From IMG/VR virus record IMGVR_UViG_3300044970_000028, positions 1-20,878 of that record: DNA of 20,878 bases; one strand, written 5' to 3'. The notes below the pieces were generated by a model. The model saw only the letters and a list, made by a program, of their open reading frames with translations, did not search any database and was not told the DNA's origin. Within the stretch, counting starts at the first letter, position 1. Each line of letters starts with the position of its first letter. Made by a program: the position numbers and the translations under genes. The stretch comes from a virus. Of this stretch, positions 5,817 to 13,848 are shown piece after piece.

Positions 5817-7072
5817 AAGAGATACAGATAGATTACAAGCCAAGACCTCACCAGTACGAGTTACATGAGGCGTTAGATAAGCACAGGTTTGTAGTTGCTG
5901 TAATGCATCGTCGCGCTGGGAAAACTGTAGCGGCTATCAATCATCTGATAAAGAGTGCAATCCAATGCGAGAAGCCAAACCCTCGACTAGCGTATATCGC
6001 GCCTACTTATGGTCAAGCCAAAAGGATTGCTTGGGATTACTTACTAGAATATACAAGGCCACTTGGTGCTATCGCTAACATTGCTGAGTTGCGCGTTGAT
6101 TTTTGGGGGCGTCGGATTAGTCTTTACGGGTCTGACAATCCTGATAGTCTTAGGGGTCAGTACTTTGACGGAGTATGTCTTGATGAGGTTGGGGATCAGA
6201 ACCCTAAGATTTGGAACGAGATTATCCGTCCAGCGCTGGCAGATCGTCTTGGGTGGGCTTTGTTCATTGGGACTCCTAAGGGTAATAACCATTTCCACGA
6301 TCTAGCAGAAAGAGCCAAGACTGAGGCAGATTGGTCATTCCTAGAGTTCAAGGCTAGTCAGACTAAGATTATCCCAGAGCAAGAACTTAAGGCTGCTTTA
6401 AGGGAAATGGGTCAGGACAAGTATGACCAAGAGTTCGAGTGCTCGTTTAATGCAGCGGTGGAAGGGGCTTACTATGGGTCGCTTATCAATGATCTTGAGG
6501 CGAAGAGTCGCATCACCACTATTGACCGGGATGATCTTTGCAGGTCTTTTGTCGCTTGGGATTTGGGTATTAGTGATTCGACAAGTCTTTGGGTGGCTCA
6601 GTTGGCTGGCAAGGAAGTGCGGCTTATTGACTATCACGAAGCCCACGGAGTCGGTCTGGACTACTATGTACGATGGTTGCGCGAGAACAAGTACGAAGGG
6701 TTTGAGCAGTTCCTCCCGCACGACGTTGAAGTCCGGGAACTAGGTACAGGAAAGAGCCGTAAAGAGGTTTTACAGGAAGCTGGACTAGATATTAGGGTAG
6801 CGCCTAGATTGTCGATTGCAGACGGTATTCAGGCGGCTAGAAGGCTATTGCCGAGATGCTGGTTCGATAAGGACAAAACAAAGGCAGGGCTAGACGCGCT
6901 AAGAAACTATCGCCGTGAATTCAATGAGCGCCAGAATGTTTACTACGATAAACCATTGCATTCATGGGCATCTCATGGAGCAGACGCATTCCGTTACCTA
7001 GCGATAACACTTGACGAAGGCGTAGATTCATGGTCAACACCATTGCCAAAAAACGTAAGTTGGGTTGTATAA
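5813..7072 (+). CDS. terL: Terminase large subunit
   Basis: The chosen start is the ATG at 5813, which forms an ATGA overlap with the small subunit; an in-frame TTG at 5804 is possible. The 419-residue protein has an ATPase domain with MHRRAGKT (31-38, Walker A), VCLDE (121-125, Walker B) and IGTPKG (152-157, coupling motif). The nuclease domain has AWDLGISDST (248-257) with the first catalytic Asp, a downstream LPHDVEVRELG and a final SHGADAFRY, the expected RNase H-like metal ligands. It translocates DNA into the prohead through the portal and cuts the concatemer. Length is normal for the family. All key motifs are intact. Confidence 0.95.
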   Translation: MKEIQIDYKPRPHQYELHEALDKHRFVVAVMHRRAGKTVAAINHLIKSAIQCEKPNPRLAYIAPTYGQAKRIAWDYLLEYTRPLGAIANIAELRVDFWGRRISLYGSDNPDSLRGQYFDGVCLDEVGDQNPKIWNEIIRPALADRLGWALFIGTPKGNNHFHDLAERAKTEADWSFLEFKASQTKIIPEQELKAALREMGQDKYDQEFECSFNAAVEGAYYGSLINDLEAKSRITTIDRDDLCRSFVAWDLGISDSTSLWVAQLAGKEVRLIDYHEAHGVGLDYYVRWLRENKYEGFEQFLPHDVEVRELGTGKSRKEVLQEAGLDIRVAPRLSIADGIQAARRLLPRCWFDKDKTKAGLDALRNYRREFNERQNVYYDKPLHSWASHGADAFRYLAITLDEGVDSWSTPLPKNVSWVV

Positions 7073-7073
7073 T
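7043..7073 (+). promoter_or_regulatory. Possible sigma70-type promoter before the portal gene
   Basis: TATAAT at 7068-7073 is a perfect -10 hexamer, with TTGCCA at 7043-7048 as a -35-like element one base from consensus. The spacer is 19 bases, longer than the optimal 17. It overlaps the 3' end of the large terminase gene and lies about 27 bases before the portal ATG, so it could start a message for the head genes. The match may be chance in A/T-rich sequence. Confidence 0.3.
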
Positions 7074-7099
7074 GAGCAAAATTATCCAAAGGGGCAGTT

Positions 7100-9214
7100 A
7101 TGCTCGATTCAGGCACAGTCAAGAGTATTCTTGAGAATGAAATAGACAACGCTATCGGGTATCTCGACACAGAGACAACAGAAGCCCGTAGCAAGGCATT
7201 GCAGTATTACTTGCGTGATCCTTATGGCAATGAGCAAGAGGGTCGCAGTCAAATAGTCACCGGAGAAGTAGCAGAGGCTATCGATGGTGCACTTCCTCAG
7301 TTAATCCGCGTATTCACCACCACTGAAGATATTGTCTACTTTGAGCCTAAGAGTCCGGGCGATGAGGAAACGGCTAAACAGGCTACAGACTACTGTAATT
7401 GGGTGTTCTATCGTGAGAACGACGGTCTATTGATCCTGCATAACTGGTTCAAGGATGCTTTGCTTCAGAAGGTCGGCGTTGTTAAGGCTTACTGGGACGA
7501 GCAAGAATCTGTTATCAAAGAGGAATACAGCAATCTCACTGAAGATGAACTGGCAATGCTTTTAGCTGATGGCTCTATGGAAGTCATTAAGCAGGAAGTA
7601 GAGTTCGAGGACGGTGGGTTTGACATGATGGGCAATCCTATCCAGATTCCCAAGTATGAAATCTATGTCAAGCGTAAGAAGGAATATGGCTGCGTAAAGA
7701 TTGATAACGTGCCACCCGAAGAGTTCCTGATCTCCAAGAGTGCTCGGACTGTCAGCGATGCTAATTTCGTAGCTCACCGTAAGCTAATGACTCGTTCTGA
7801 GTTGATAGCTATGGGCTATGACAAAGAGATTATCGATACATTGCCGACTTATAACGATCTTGAGTTCTCTGATGAGAGAGTGGCTCGTTATCCGAATGGT
7901 GAGCAGCCTGACCAGAACAATAGTCTGGACTTCTCAATGCAAACGGTTGAGGTCTATGAGTGTTATATCAAGATTGACGAGGATGAGGACGGTATTGCTG
8001 AACTTCGTAGGATTGTCTATTGCGGCTCTGAGATTCTAGATGACGAAGAATGTGACCATGTTCCGTTCCACACTATTTGTCCGATTCCTATCCCTCACAA
8101 GTTCTTTGGTCAGTCATTGGCTGATCGTGCAATGGATATTCAGCTTATAAAGTCTACGGTAACCCGTCAGATGCTGGATAACTTGTATCTCACGAACAAC
8201 GCTAGGGTTGGTGCTGTAGATGGTCAGGTGAATCTCGATGACTTGCTGAACGCTACTCCGGGCGGTGTTATTCGGATGAAGTCGGCTAATGCTATCCAGC
8301 CTATCGAGGTTCCTGCTGTAACGGCTCAGGCATTCCCAATGCTGGAGTACATGGATCAGGTACAGGCTAAGCGCACTGGTGTTTCAGACTCGCAACAAGG
8401 TCTTGATCCTGATGTTCTGAACAATGTCTCGGCTACTGCTGTGGCTGCGATGATGAAGTCTAACTCTGGCAAGCTGGAGTTGATAGCTAGGGTGTTTGCT
8501 GAGACAGGTGTAAAGAGTCTGTTTAAGGGCATCTTGCATCTGATGACTAAGTATCAGAACAAGCCCAAGATTGTCCGTATGCGTGGGAAGTATGCAGAGT
8601 TTGACCCTCGCACATGGGCTAATGAATACGATGTGTCTGTGAATGTTGGTCTTGGCTCAGGGGATCGTGAGCAGAAGCTGGCTATGTTGCAGATGATTCT
8701 ATCTAAGCAAGAGCAGATTATTCAGCAGTATGGCCCTGCAAATCCTTTGGTTTCAGTTGGTCAATACCGTAATACATTGGCTAAGTTCATTGAGGCGGCA
8801 GGATTTAAGGATTCCACCGAGTTCATGAATGAAATTACACCAGAAGTTGATGCTGCGTTATCTCAGCCACAGCCACCGGCTCCCGATGCACAAGCCGAAG
8901 TCGCGCAGATGTTGGCTCAGGTTGAACGTGAAAAGACTCAGGCTAAGGCACAAATTGATGCGGCAAAACTTGATCTTGAGAGGCAGACGCTTGAAGCGGA
9001 ATACACTCGCAAGGGCATAGAGATGCAGATGAAGAACCAGCGAGATGCGGCTGAACTACGGATTAAAGAGGCTGAACTTGCTGTTAAACAACTGCAAGCT
9101 ATGTTGGCTATGGATTTGGCTGATGAGAGCGCAAAGAACAATCAGGTTGAATTGACTCTGAAGGCTCTGAAAGAGTTGGGCAATCTGACTAAGACAGGAA
9201 CAATGATTCAATAA
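7100..9214 (+). CDS. Portal protein, P22-like
   Basis: This 704-residue protein follows the large terminase and has AAAGGGG upstream of its ATG. Length and order match long P22-type portals. The N-terminal region has the typical helical entry segment, and residues about 40-60 (YYLRDPYGNEQEGRSQIVTG) introduce the stem and wing region. A middle segment, including KFFGQSLADRAMDIQ, continues into the crown. From about residue 600 to 675 the chain is a long charged helix with heptad character, like the C-terminal barrel of P22 portal. It would form a dodecameric ring at one vertex, serving as the DNA channel, the terminase dock and the tail attachment point. The call rests on context, length and general pattern; no single catalytic motif exists. 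Confidence 0.88.
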   Translation: MLDSGTVKSILENEIDNAIGYLDTETTEARSKALQYYLRDPYGNEQEGRSQIVTGEVAEAIDGALPQLIRVFTTTEDIVYFEPKSPGDEETAKQATDYCNWVFYRENDGLLILHNWFKDALLQKVGVVKAYWDEQESVIKEEYSNLTEDELAMLLADGSMEVIKQEVEFEDGGFDMMGNPIQIPKYEIYVKRKKEYGCVKIDNVPPEEFLISKSARTVSDANFVAHRKLMTRSELIAMGYDKEIIDTLPTYNDLEFSDERVARYPNGEQPDQNNSLDFSMQTVEVYECYIKIDEDEDGIAELRRIVYCGSEILDDEECDHVPFHTICPIPIPHKFFGQSLADRAMDIQLIKSTVTRQMLDNLYLTNNARVGAVDGQVNLDDLLNATPGGVIRMKSANAIQPIEVPAVTAQAFPMLEYMDQVQAKRTGVSDSQQGLDPDVLNNVSATAVAAMMKSNSGKLELIARVFAETGVKSLFKGILHLMTKYQNKPKIVRMRGKYAEFDPRTWANEYDVSVNVGLGSGDREQKLAMLQMILSKQEQIIQQYGPANPLVSVGQYRNTLAKFIEAAGFKDSTEFMNEITPEVDAALSQPQPPAPDAQAEVAQMLAQVEREKTQAKAQIDAAKLDLERQTLEAEYTRKGIEMQMKNQRDAAELRIKEAELAVKQLQAMLAMDLADESAKNNQVELTLKALKELGNLTKTGTMIQ

Positions 9215-9564
9215 TGGGATTACTTGATTTTATTAGCGGATTGCAGTCTTATGGGGCTAGATATGCTGAAAGCCCTAGTGAGCCTCTATCGATGAAGGGC
9301 AAAGGTTATTTTGGTCTTTTGCCTAGTTCTGAGGGCTTCTCGACTGAAATATCTGCTACTGACGATCAAGGTGTAAGTTTCCCGCTATTGGTTCCTACGT
9401 TGTCTAAGCAAGAGATACAGTATTTGCTGCAAGGAAACGATCCTACAGAGGATATTTATAACAAGGCTGCAATGTGGGCTGAATACCGTAGAAAGATGGG
9501 TTTAGACCAGTTTGCAACTCCTACTGAATTGCGTGTTCCTATGGGGCTGCTAGGTAATGAATAA
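9214..9564 (+). CDS. Conserved small protein of the head region
   Basis: This 116-residue protein starts at an ATG that shares one base with the portal stop (TAATG). Residues 27-40 read MKGKGYFGLLPSSE, followed by a STEIS segment. The core is FPLLVPTLSKQEIQYLL, then a DPTEDIYNKAAMWAEYRRK helix and a short C-terminus. This pattern occurs in many phages, sometimes as a free protein and sometimes as a domain of larger virion proteins, with no established role. Translation coupled to the portal gene suggests a virion or assembly function. I cannot go beyond that from sequence. Confidence 0.7.
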   Translation: MGLLDFISGLQSYGARYAESPSEPLSMKGKGYFGLLPSSEGFSTEISATDDQGVSFPLLVPTLSKQEIQYLLQGNDPTEDIYNKAAMWAEYRRKMGLDQFATPTELRVPMGLLGNE

Positions 9565-9787
9565 ATCTCAATGGGCAATTAACCTTTTGAAAGACGATTA
9601 CTTTATCGAAATGATGAAGGAATTGCGCGACATGGAGATTAACAAGTTTGCAATGTCTGATTATGGTCAGATAGAGCAGCGTGAAGAGGCTTATATGCGG
9701 TTGAGGTGCTTTGAGTTGGTGGAAAATCATCTTGAGAGCATGGCTGCGGATAAGAAGATTCAGGAGAAAAAGTTAAAGATTTTGTAG
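9557..9787 (+). CDS. Small helical protein between portal and scaffold
   Basis: This 76-residue protein overlaps the preceding gene by 8 bases. It is almost entirely helical and charged, with WAINLLKDDYFIEMMKELR (residues 6-24), a QREEAYMRLRCFELVENHLE segment and a lysine-rich tail. Small helical proteins of this size occupy the same place between portal and scaffold in several P22/SU10-like phages. The position suggests a head-assembly accessory role, but I know of no experiment on a relative. A 39-base gap with a short hairpin follows before the scaffold gene. Confidence 0.65.
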   Translation: MNKSQWAINLLKDDYFIEMMKELRDMEINKFAMSDYGQIEQREEAYMRLRCFELVENHLESMAADKKIQEKKLKIL

Positions 9788-9792
9788 TGCGA

Positions 9793-9814
9793 GTCGGGCG
9801 CTTCCCGATATAAT
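9793..9814 (+). promoter_or_regulatory. Small hairpin adjoining a TATAAT box before the scaffold gene
   Basis: TCGGG (9793-9797) pairs with CCCGA (9804-9808) around a short loop and runs directly into TATAAT at 9809-9814. The scaffold ATG begins 12 bases later, after AAGGA. No convincing -35 element lies 16-18 bases upstream of the TATAAT. It could be a weak promoter, a processing or translation element, or chance. Confidence 0.25.
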
Positions 9815-9826
9815 TAAGGAAACTAA

Positions 9827-10783
9827 ATGAGCGATACTCAAGACATGACCCCGGAAGGGAATGCAGAGTTGACGGTGGATGGTGCAGCTAACGCTATCTT
9901 GGGCTTAATGGGTGGTGACGAAGGCTCCGACGGACAACCTGAACCCCAACTAGAAGCCAACGATAGCGAGGCCGAATCAGACGAGTATGAGTCTGAGGTA
10001 GAACAAGAGGAAGCTGAAGAGCAAGAGGAACCTCAAAAATTCCGTGTCAAAGCCGCTGGCGAAGAACGGGAGGTAACCCTCGATGAGCTTATCAAGTCTT
10101 ATCAACTTGGCACTGATTACACCAAGAAATCGCAAGCTGTAGCTGAAGAACGTAAGGCGGTTGAGGCCGAGCGCCAAGCGGTTCAAGAGGCTAAGGCATT
10201 GCGCGATCAATACGCGCAGCGGCTAGAGATGTTGGAAACAATGTTGCAGCCGCAAGAGACTGAGAATTTAGATTACCTGAAAGAGACTGATCCTATTGGC
10301 TATGCGGTAAAGGTAGCTGAGATGGCTCAGAGGGAGAAGCAACTAGCCCAAGTACAAGCGGAGCGTCATCGTATTGCTCAACAACAAGAGCAAGATCGTC
10401 AGATGCAGATGCAGAGCTTGGTTCGGGAGGAGATGCAGAAATTAACTGTGGCTATTCCTGAGTTTGCTGATCCTGCTAAAGGCGAGACTATCAGGAATGA
10501 TATTCGTGCTTTCGGTAAACAACTAGGATTCTCGGATCAGGAGTTAGCGGCTGTTTATGACAGTCGTGCGGTTCTAACGCTGTATAAGGCGATGCAATAC
10601 GATAAGCTAATGGCAAGTAAACCTGAGGTAACCAAGAAGGTTTCTCAAGCGCCGAAAGCGATTAAGCCCGGAGTTGCACAGTCTAGGGATACAAACGTTG
10701 AAGAACTGAAGAAACTTAAAGCGCGAGCTAAGCAGTCTGGAAGGGTTGCTGATGCCGCAAGTGTATTTGAACGATTTATTTGA
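9827..10783 (+). CDS. Head scaffolding protein
   Basis: This 318-residue protein lies directly before the capsid gene, the standard scaffold position. Residues 1-70 are very acidic (runs of Asp and Glu, such as EQEEAEEQEE). From about 95 to 220 the sequence is a long charged helix rich in Gln, Glu, Lys and Arg, as expected for the elongated scaffold core. The C-terminal 40 residues are basic and helical (KKLKARAKQSGR), a good candidate for the capsid-binding helix-turn-helix found in scaffold proteins. It would direct capsid assembly and leave the prohead before or during packaging. Start is supported by AAGGA. Sequence identity to known scaffolds is not needed for this call, since they diverge greatly. 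Confidence 0.82.
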   Translation: MSDTQDMTPEGNAELTVDGAANAILGLMGGDEGSDGQPEPQLEANDSEAESDEYESEVEQEEAEEQEEPQKFRVKAAGEEREVTLDELIKSYQLGTDYTKKSQAVAEERKAVEAERQAVQEAKALRDQYAQRLEMLETMLQPQETENLDYLKETDPIGYAVKVAEMAQREKQLAQVQAERHRIAQQQEQDRQMQMQSLVREEMQKLTVAIPEFADPAKGETIRNDIRAFGKQLGFSDQELAAVYDSRAVLTLYKAMQYDKLMASKPEVTKKVSQAPKAIKPGVAQSRDTNVEELKKLKARAKQSGRVADAASVFERFI

Positions 10784-10791
10784 GGTGAATC

Positions 10792-11739
10792 ATGGCTATT
10801 TATAACGCACATACCGCTATTGGTCAGCGCGAAGATTTGATCGATGTTATCTACAACATTTCGCCTACCGAGACTCCTTTCATGTCCTCGATTGGCAAGA
10901 CTAAAGCTACCGCTGTTTATCATGAGTGGCAGACTGACTCGCTGGACGCTGCAACGACTGCTAACGCTGCTGTTGAAGGTGCAGACGCTTCTGACGCTAC
11001 GCTGGCTCCTACCGTTCGTCTTGGTAACTACACTCAGATTCTGCAAAAAACCATCAAGGTTTCTGGCACTCTGGATACGGTGAACAAGGCTGGTCGTAAG
11101 TCTGAGAAGGCTTATCAGCTTGCTAAGGCTTCACAAGAGATCAAGCGTGATCTGGAAACGATTATGCTGTCGAATCAGGGTCGTGACGCAGGTTCGTCGA
11201 ACTCGACTCCTCGTAAGATGGCTTCTCTGCTGTCATGGATCAAGACCAATACCGACTTTGGTTCGGGCGGTGCTGATCCTACGACTATCGGTGTTTCGAC
11301 TCGTTCGGATGGTACGACTCGTACTTTCACCGAAACCCTACTGAAAACCGTTGTTGCAGAAGTGTTCAACTCGGGTGGTATGCCTAGCGTTCTGATGGTT
11401 GGCGCTTTGGGCAAGCAGAAAGTCTCGTCGTTCGCTGGTATTGCTGGTCAGCGTTTCAATGTGAATGGCAATAAGCCCGGTACGATTATCGGTGCTGCTG
11501 ACATTTATGTGTCTGACTTCGGCAATATGTCGGTTGTTCCTAACCGTTTCATGCGTAGCCGTGATGCTCTGATCCTTGATCCTGAGTATGCAGCAGTGGC
11601 TTATCTGCGTCCGTTCCAGACTAACGAACTGGCTAAGGCTGGCGACAGCGACAAGACTCAGATTCTGGTCGAGTGCACTCTTGAGGTTAAGAACGAGGCT
11701 GCTCATGGCATCGTTGCTGACCTGAATATGGCTCTGTAA
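10792..11739 (+). CDS. Major capsid protein, SU10/DUF5309-like
   Basis: This 315-residue protein follows the scaffold by 8 bases, with GAGGTGA as ribosome binding site. The N-terminus (REDLIDVIYNISPTETPF, residues 13-30) leads into a segment around GKTKATAVYHEWQTDSL. These are the recognisable opening of the DUF5309/SU10-type capsid family, an HK97-fold protein. The middle contains RDLETIMLSNQG on the spine helix, and the C-terminal part includes LDPEYAAVAYLRPF. It assembles into the icosahedral head lattice. Its codons are the most uniform in the window (frequent GCT, CGT, TCT), consistent with high expression, and the gene is followed by a strong terminator. The family call is from memory. 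Confidence 0.9.
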   Translation: MAIYNAHTAIGQREDLIDVIYNISPTETPFMSSIGKTKATAVYHEWQTDSLDAATTANAAVEGADASDATLAPTVRLGNYTQILQKTIKVSGTLDTVNKAGRKSEKAYQLAKASQEIKRDLETIMLSNQGRDAGSSNSTPRKMASLLSWIKTNTDFGSGGADPTTIGVSTRSDGTTRTFTETLLKTVVAEVFNSGGMPSVLMVGALGKQKVSSFAGIAGQRFNVNGNKPGTIIGAADIYVSDFGNMSVVPNRFMRSRDALILDPEYAAVAYLRPFQTNELAKAGDSDKTQILVECTLEVKNEAAHGIVADLNMAL

Positions 11740-11740
11740 A

Positions 11741-11793
11741 GCTCCTTCGCTGAAGAGCGATTTCCCTCGGGGCTTCGGCTCCGGGGGTTTTTT
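11741..11793 (+). terminator. Rho-independent terminator after the capsid gene
   Basis: CCCTCGGGGC-TTCG-GCTCCGGGGG (11764-11787) forms a 10-pair stem, with two G-U pairs and a UUCG loop, followed by six T residues (11788-11793). A second short hairpin, CTTC-GCT-GAAG extended by GCT/AGC pairing, lies at 11741-11758, right after the capsid stop. The pair would end or attenuate the abundant head message before the connector genes, and the first hairpin may protect the 3' end. Confidence 0.92.
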
Positions 11794-11808
11794 AGAAAGG
11801 ACTCCTTA

Positions 11809-12105
11809 GTGAACTTTCGCGCTTCAACGGTACACGCAGATGGTGATGGCGGTATCGTAATTGAAACAAAGCAAGACGTAACCGATATTCTTGAAAGGAA
11901 TAAAGTTCTCCTAGAGATAGATAAAGCCAGACAGAAACCACCTGATGACTTGCACTTAGTGGCATCTATACCGTTTACGGTGATAGACGATCTAAACAAG
12001 CTAGGGATTATGAGAGGGTTTACGGTCTTAGACCAAAAAGCCTTGAATAATTGGCTGAATAAGCCTGAAAACCAAGTCTGGAAAACATATCGCGGGAAAC
12101 TCTAA
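11809..12105 (+). CDS. Small conserved protein after the capsid gene
   Basis: This 98-residue protein starts with GTG at 11809; AGGA (11798-11801) is the likely ribosome binding site. The sequence has an early DGDGGIVIETKQDV segment, then a helical block, HLVASIPFTVIDDLN, and a C-terminal half ending in WLNKPENQVWKTYRGKL. The HxASIP plus late Trp/Tyr-Arg pattern matches a family I recall between the capsid and adaptor genes of several podoviruses. Those proteins are unassigned and could be minor head or connector components. Its last base overlaps the next ATG. Function is unknown. Confidence 0.68.
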   Translation: MNFRASTVHADGDGGIVIETKQDVTDILERNKVLLEIDKARQKPPDDLHLVASIPFTVIDDLNKLGIMRGFTVLDQKALNNWLNKPENQVWKTYRGKL

Positions 12106-12827
12106 TGTCTACTAAAAAGAATAAAGTTGCGAAGGAAAAAGGTGTCACAGTTGGAGTATGTGTTCCAGCGCGTGATGAGGTACATACAGGATTTGCGTTC
12201 GACTTTGCCAAGATGGTCGGACATGATGTGAAGTTTCGGTGTAGTAACTCTGAGAATGGGTTGAAACTTTACACGATGGCAGGAACTCTGATCTTTGACC
12301 AGAGAGAAGGATTAGTAAAGGCTGCGTTATCAGAAGGTTGTGATGCAGTCTTGTTTATTGACTCAGATATGCGGTTCCCTAGCGATATCATTAGCATCAT
12401 GCTAAGTCGCAATGTTCCGATATTAGGGGTCAATGCAGTAACGCGGAGGAAGCCTGTTCTTAGTACGGCTCTGAATTTAGAGTTGACTAAGGATGATGAG
12501 TCTGGGGAGATTAAAAAGACTCGTTGGTTAAAGGTAGATTCGCGTGGAAAAGAAGGAATTGAGCAGGTTACTGCTGTTGGTTTTGGGGTAACCTTGATTC
12601 GTAGAGAAGTCTTTGAGAAGTTAGGAACTCCGTGGTTTGATGCTCAGTGGTCACCGAGGGGAATCATAGGCGAGGACGTATATTTCTGTCTGAAGGCCTT
12701 AGATGAGGGAATCCCGACGTATGTTGACCATGATCTATCAAAGTACATTGGACACATAGGTACGCATGAGTATCGATGGGAAGATGTAGGGGCTACAGCT
12801 ATCGAGGACTATAACGCAGGGAAATAG
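12105..12827 (+). CDS. GT-A-like glycosyltransferase in the structural region
   Basis: This 240-residue protein overlaps the preceding stop by one base (TAATG). After a basic N-terminus it begins a GT-A-type fold with VTVGVCVPARDEV. The motif FIDSDMRFP (84-92) is the expected DxD-type metal and nucleotide-sugar site. VGFGVTLIRREVFEKLG (158-174) and GEDVYFC (189-195) resemble the acceptor region and catalytic acid of family 2-like enzymes, and HIGTHEY (217-223) is a late His segment. Phages of this type often carry such a gene between capsid and adaptor. It could glycosylate the virion or alter a host glycan. No signal peptide or membrane segment is seen, so it acts in the cytoplasm. Substrate unknown. 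Confidence 0.75.
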   Translation: MSTKKNKVAKEKGVTVGVCVPARDEVHTGFAFDFAKMVGHDVKFRCSNSENGLKLYTMAGTLIFDQREGLVKAALSEGCDAVLFIDSDMRFPSDIISIMLSRNVPILGVNAVTRRKPVLSTALNLELTKDDESGEIKKTRWLKVDSRGKEGIEQVTAVGFGVTLIRREVFEKLGTPWFDAQWSPRGIIGEDVYFCLKALDEGIPTYVDHDLSKYIGHIGTHEYRWEDVGATAIEDYNAGK

Positions 12828-12829
12828 AC

Positions 12830-13447
12830 ATGGCGCTAACGGATTACAGTTCGCTAAAGACTTCGGTAGCAAGTTATCTGGCTAGAAGTGATCTTACTAA
12901 CCAGATTCCGGACTTTATCCGTTTAGCCGAGGAAAGGCTCGCTAGAGACCTTAGAACGCGCAAGATGCTCGTTGTAGCTCGCGCTGATACCACAGCTAGT
13001 GATTCCACTGTTGGCCTTCCTACGGACTTCCTAGAGATGCGGGACATGCATTTACGCACGACTCCTGTTCAGTCTCTCACTTATCGTTCACCTAATGCTT
13101 TCTTTGCAGGATCGAGGACTACCGATTCGGGTAAGCCTATTGATTACACGATTCTGGCAAGTGAGATTCAGTTTGCCCCTGTTCCTGATACTGCTTACAG
13201 CGTACAGATGTTGTATTACGCTAAGCCTCAATACTTGAGCGACACGAACATTACCAATGCTTTTTTGGCAAACTATCCTGATGCTTTACTTTATGCTGCA
13301 TTAGGGGAGGCAGAACCGTATCTCATGAATGATGCAAGGTTGCAGACTTGGGCTGCTTTGTATGATCGTGCGATAACTGCAATTAATACTTCTGACCAAT
13401 CCAGTGAGTACGGTGGTCAGCCTATGTCTATGTCTTATGTGAGGTAA
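12830..13447 (+). CDS. Head-tail adaptor protein, SU10-like
   Basis: This 205-residue protein starts 2 bases after the preceding gene. Residues 1-60 are helical, with YLARSDLTNQIPDFIRLAEE (18-37) and ERLARDLRTRKM. Next comes a beta-rich region around LPTDFLEMRDM, and a helical end containing YPDALLYAALGEAEPYLMND. This matches the arrangement of the SU10-type adaptor, which docks under the portal and connects to the nozzle. In P22 the equivalent position is held by tail accessory factor gp4. The gene order (capsid, small protein, glycosyltransferase, adaptor) agrees with that role. A distant relation to gp4 is likely but not shown. Confidence 0.8.
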   Translation: MALTDYSSLKTSVASYLARSDLTNQIPDFIRLAEERLARDLRTRKMLVVARADTTASDSTVGLPTDFLEMRDMHLRTTPVQSLTYRSPNAFFAGSRTTDSGKPIDYTILASEIQFAPVPDTAYSVQMLYYAKPQYLSDTNITNAFLANYPDALLYAALGEAEPYLMNDARLQTWAALYDRAITAINTSDQSSEYGGQPMSMSYVR

Positions 13448-13450
13448 ATC

Positions 13451-13837
13451 ATGGCTGAAATGTCCAATTATCTAGAAAATGCGTTGATTAACGCTGTTCT
13501 GCGGAATACGAGTTATACGAGTCCTACGACGACTTATCTGGCGCTATATACGTCTGATCCGACTGATGCTGATACTGGCACTGAGATTTCAGGTGGTTCG
13601 TATACTCGTCAGGCTATTACGTTTGGTGCTCCGTCTAACGGTACGTCAACGAATAGTGCTGCTGTAGAGTTCCCTCAAGCGACTGCTGATTGGGGCATTA
13701 TTTCTCACGTTGCAATCCGTGATGCAGTGACTTCTGGAAATCTGCTGTTCCATACGGCTTTGGATGCTTCTAAGACGATTAACAACGGGGACGTATTCAA
13801 GATCACTACTGGCAACTTGTCGGTTCAGTTGTCCTAA
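13451..13837 (+). CDS. Gp80-like tail fibre-associated protein
   Basis: This 128-residue protein begins 3 bases after the adaptor gene. After a short helix (NYLENALINAVLRNTSY) it is almost all beta, with TTYLALYTSDPTDADTGTEI, the recognisable core of Gp80-like proteins often annotated as tail fibre proteins. It ends with a segment around LLFHTALDASKTINNGDVF. Proteins of this family sit close to receptor-binding genes and probably form part of a fibre or its attachment. Codon bias toward ACG, TCG and GCT matches the capsid neighbourhood. The precise location in the virion is unknown. Confidence 0.75.
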   Translation: MAEMSNYLENALINAVLRNTSYTSPTTTYLALYTSDPTDADTGTEISGGSYTRQAITFGAPSNGTSTNSAAVEFPQATADWGIISHVAIRDAVTSGNLLFHTALDASKTINNGDVFKITTGNLSVQLS

Positions 13838-13848
13838 GGAGTAATTAA

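Noticed and set aside
6423-6743. 106-codon forward frame inside the large terminase
   Set aside because: It lies wholly within the nuclease half of an intact terminase in another frame, with low-complexity residues and no start signal.
10645-11046. 133-codon reverse-strand frame across the scaffold-capsid junction
   Set aside because: A by-product of the capsid gene's regular codon bias; all supported genes lie on the + strand.
11338-11706. 122-codon reverse-strand frame inside the capsid gene
   Set aside because: Same explanation: mirrors the capsid codons and has no start signal.
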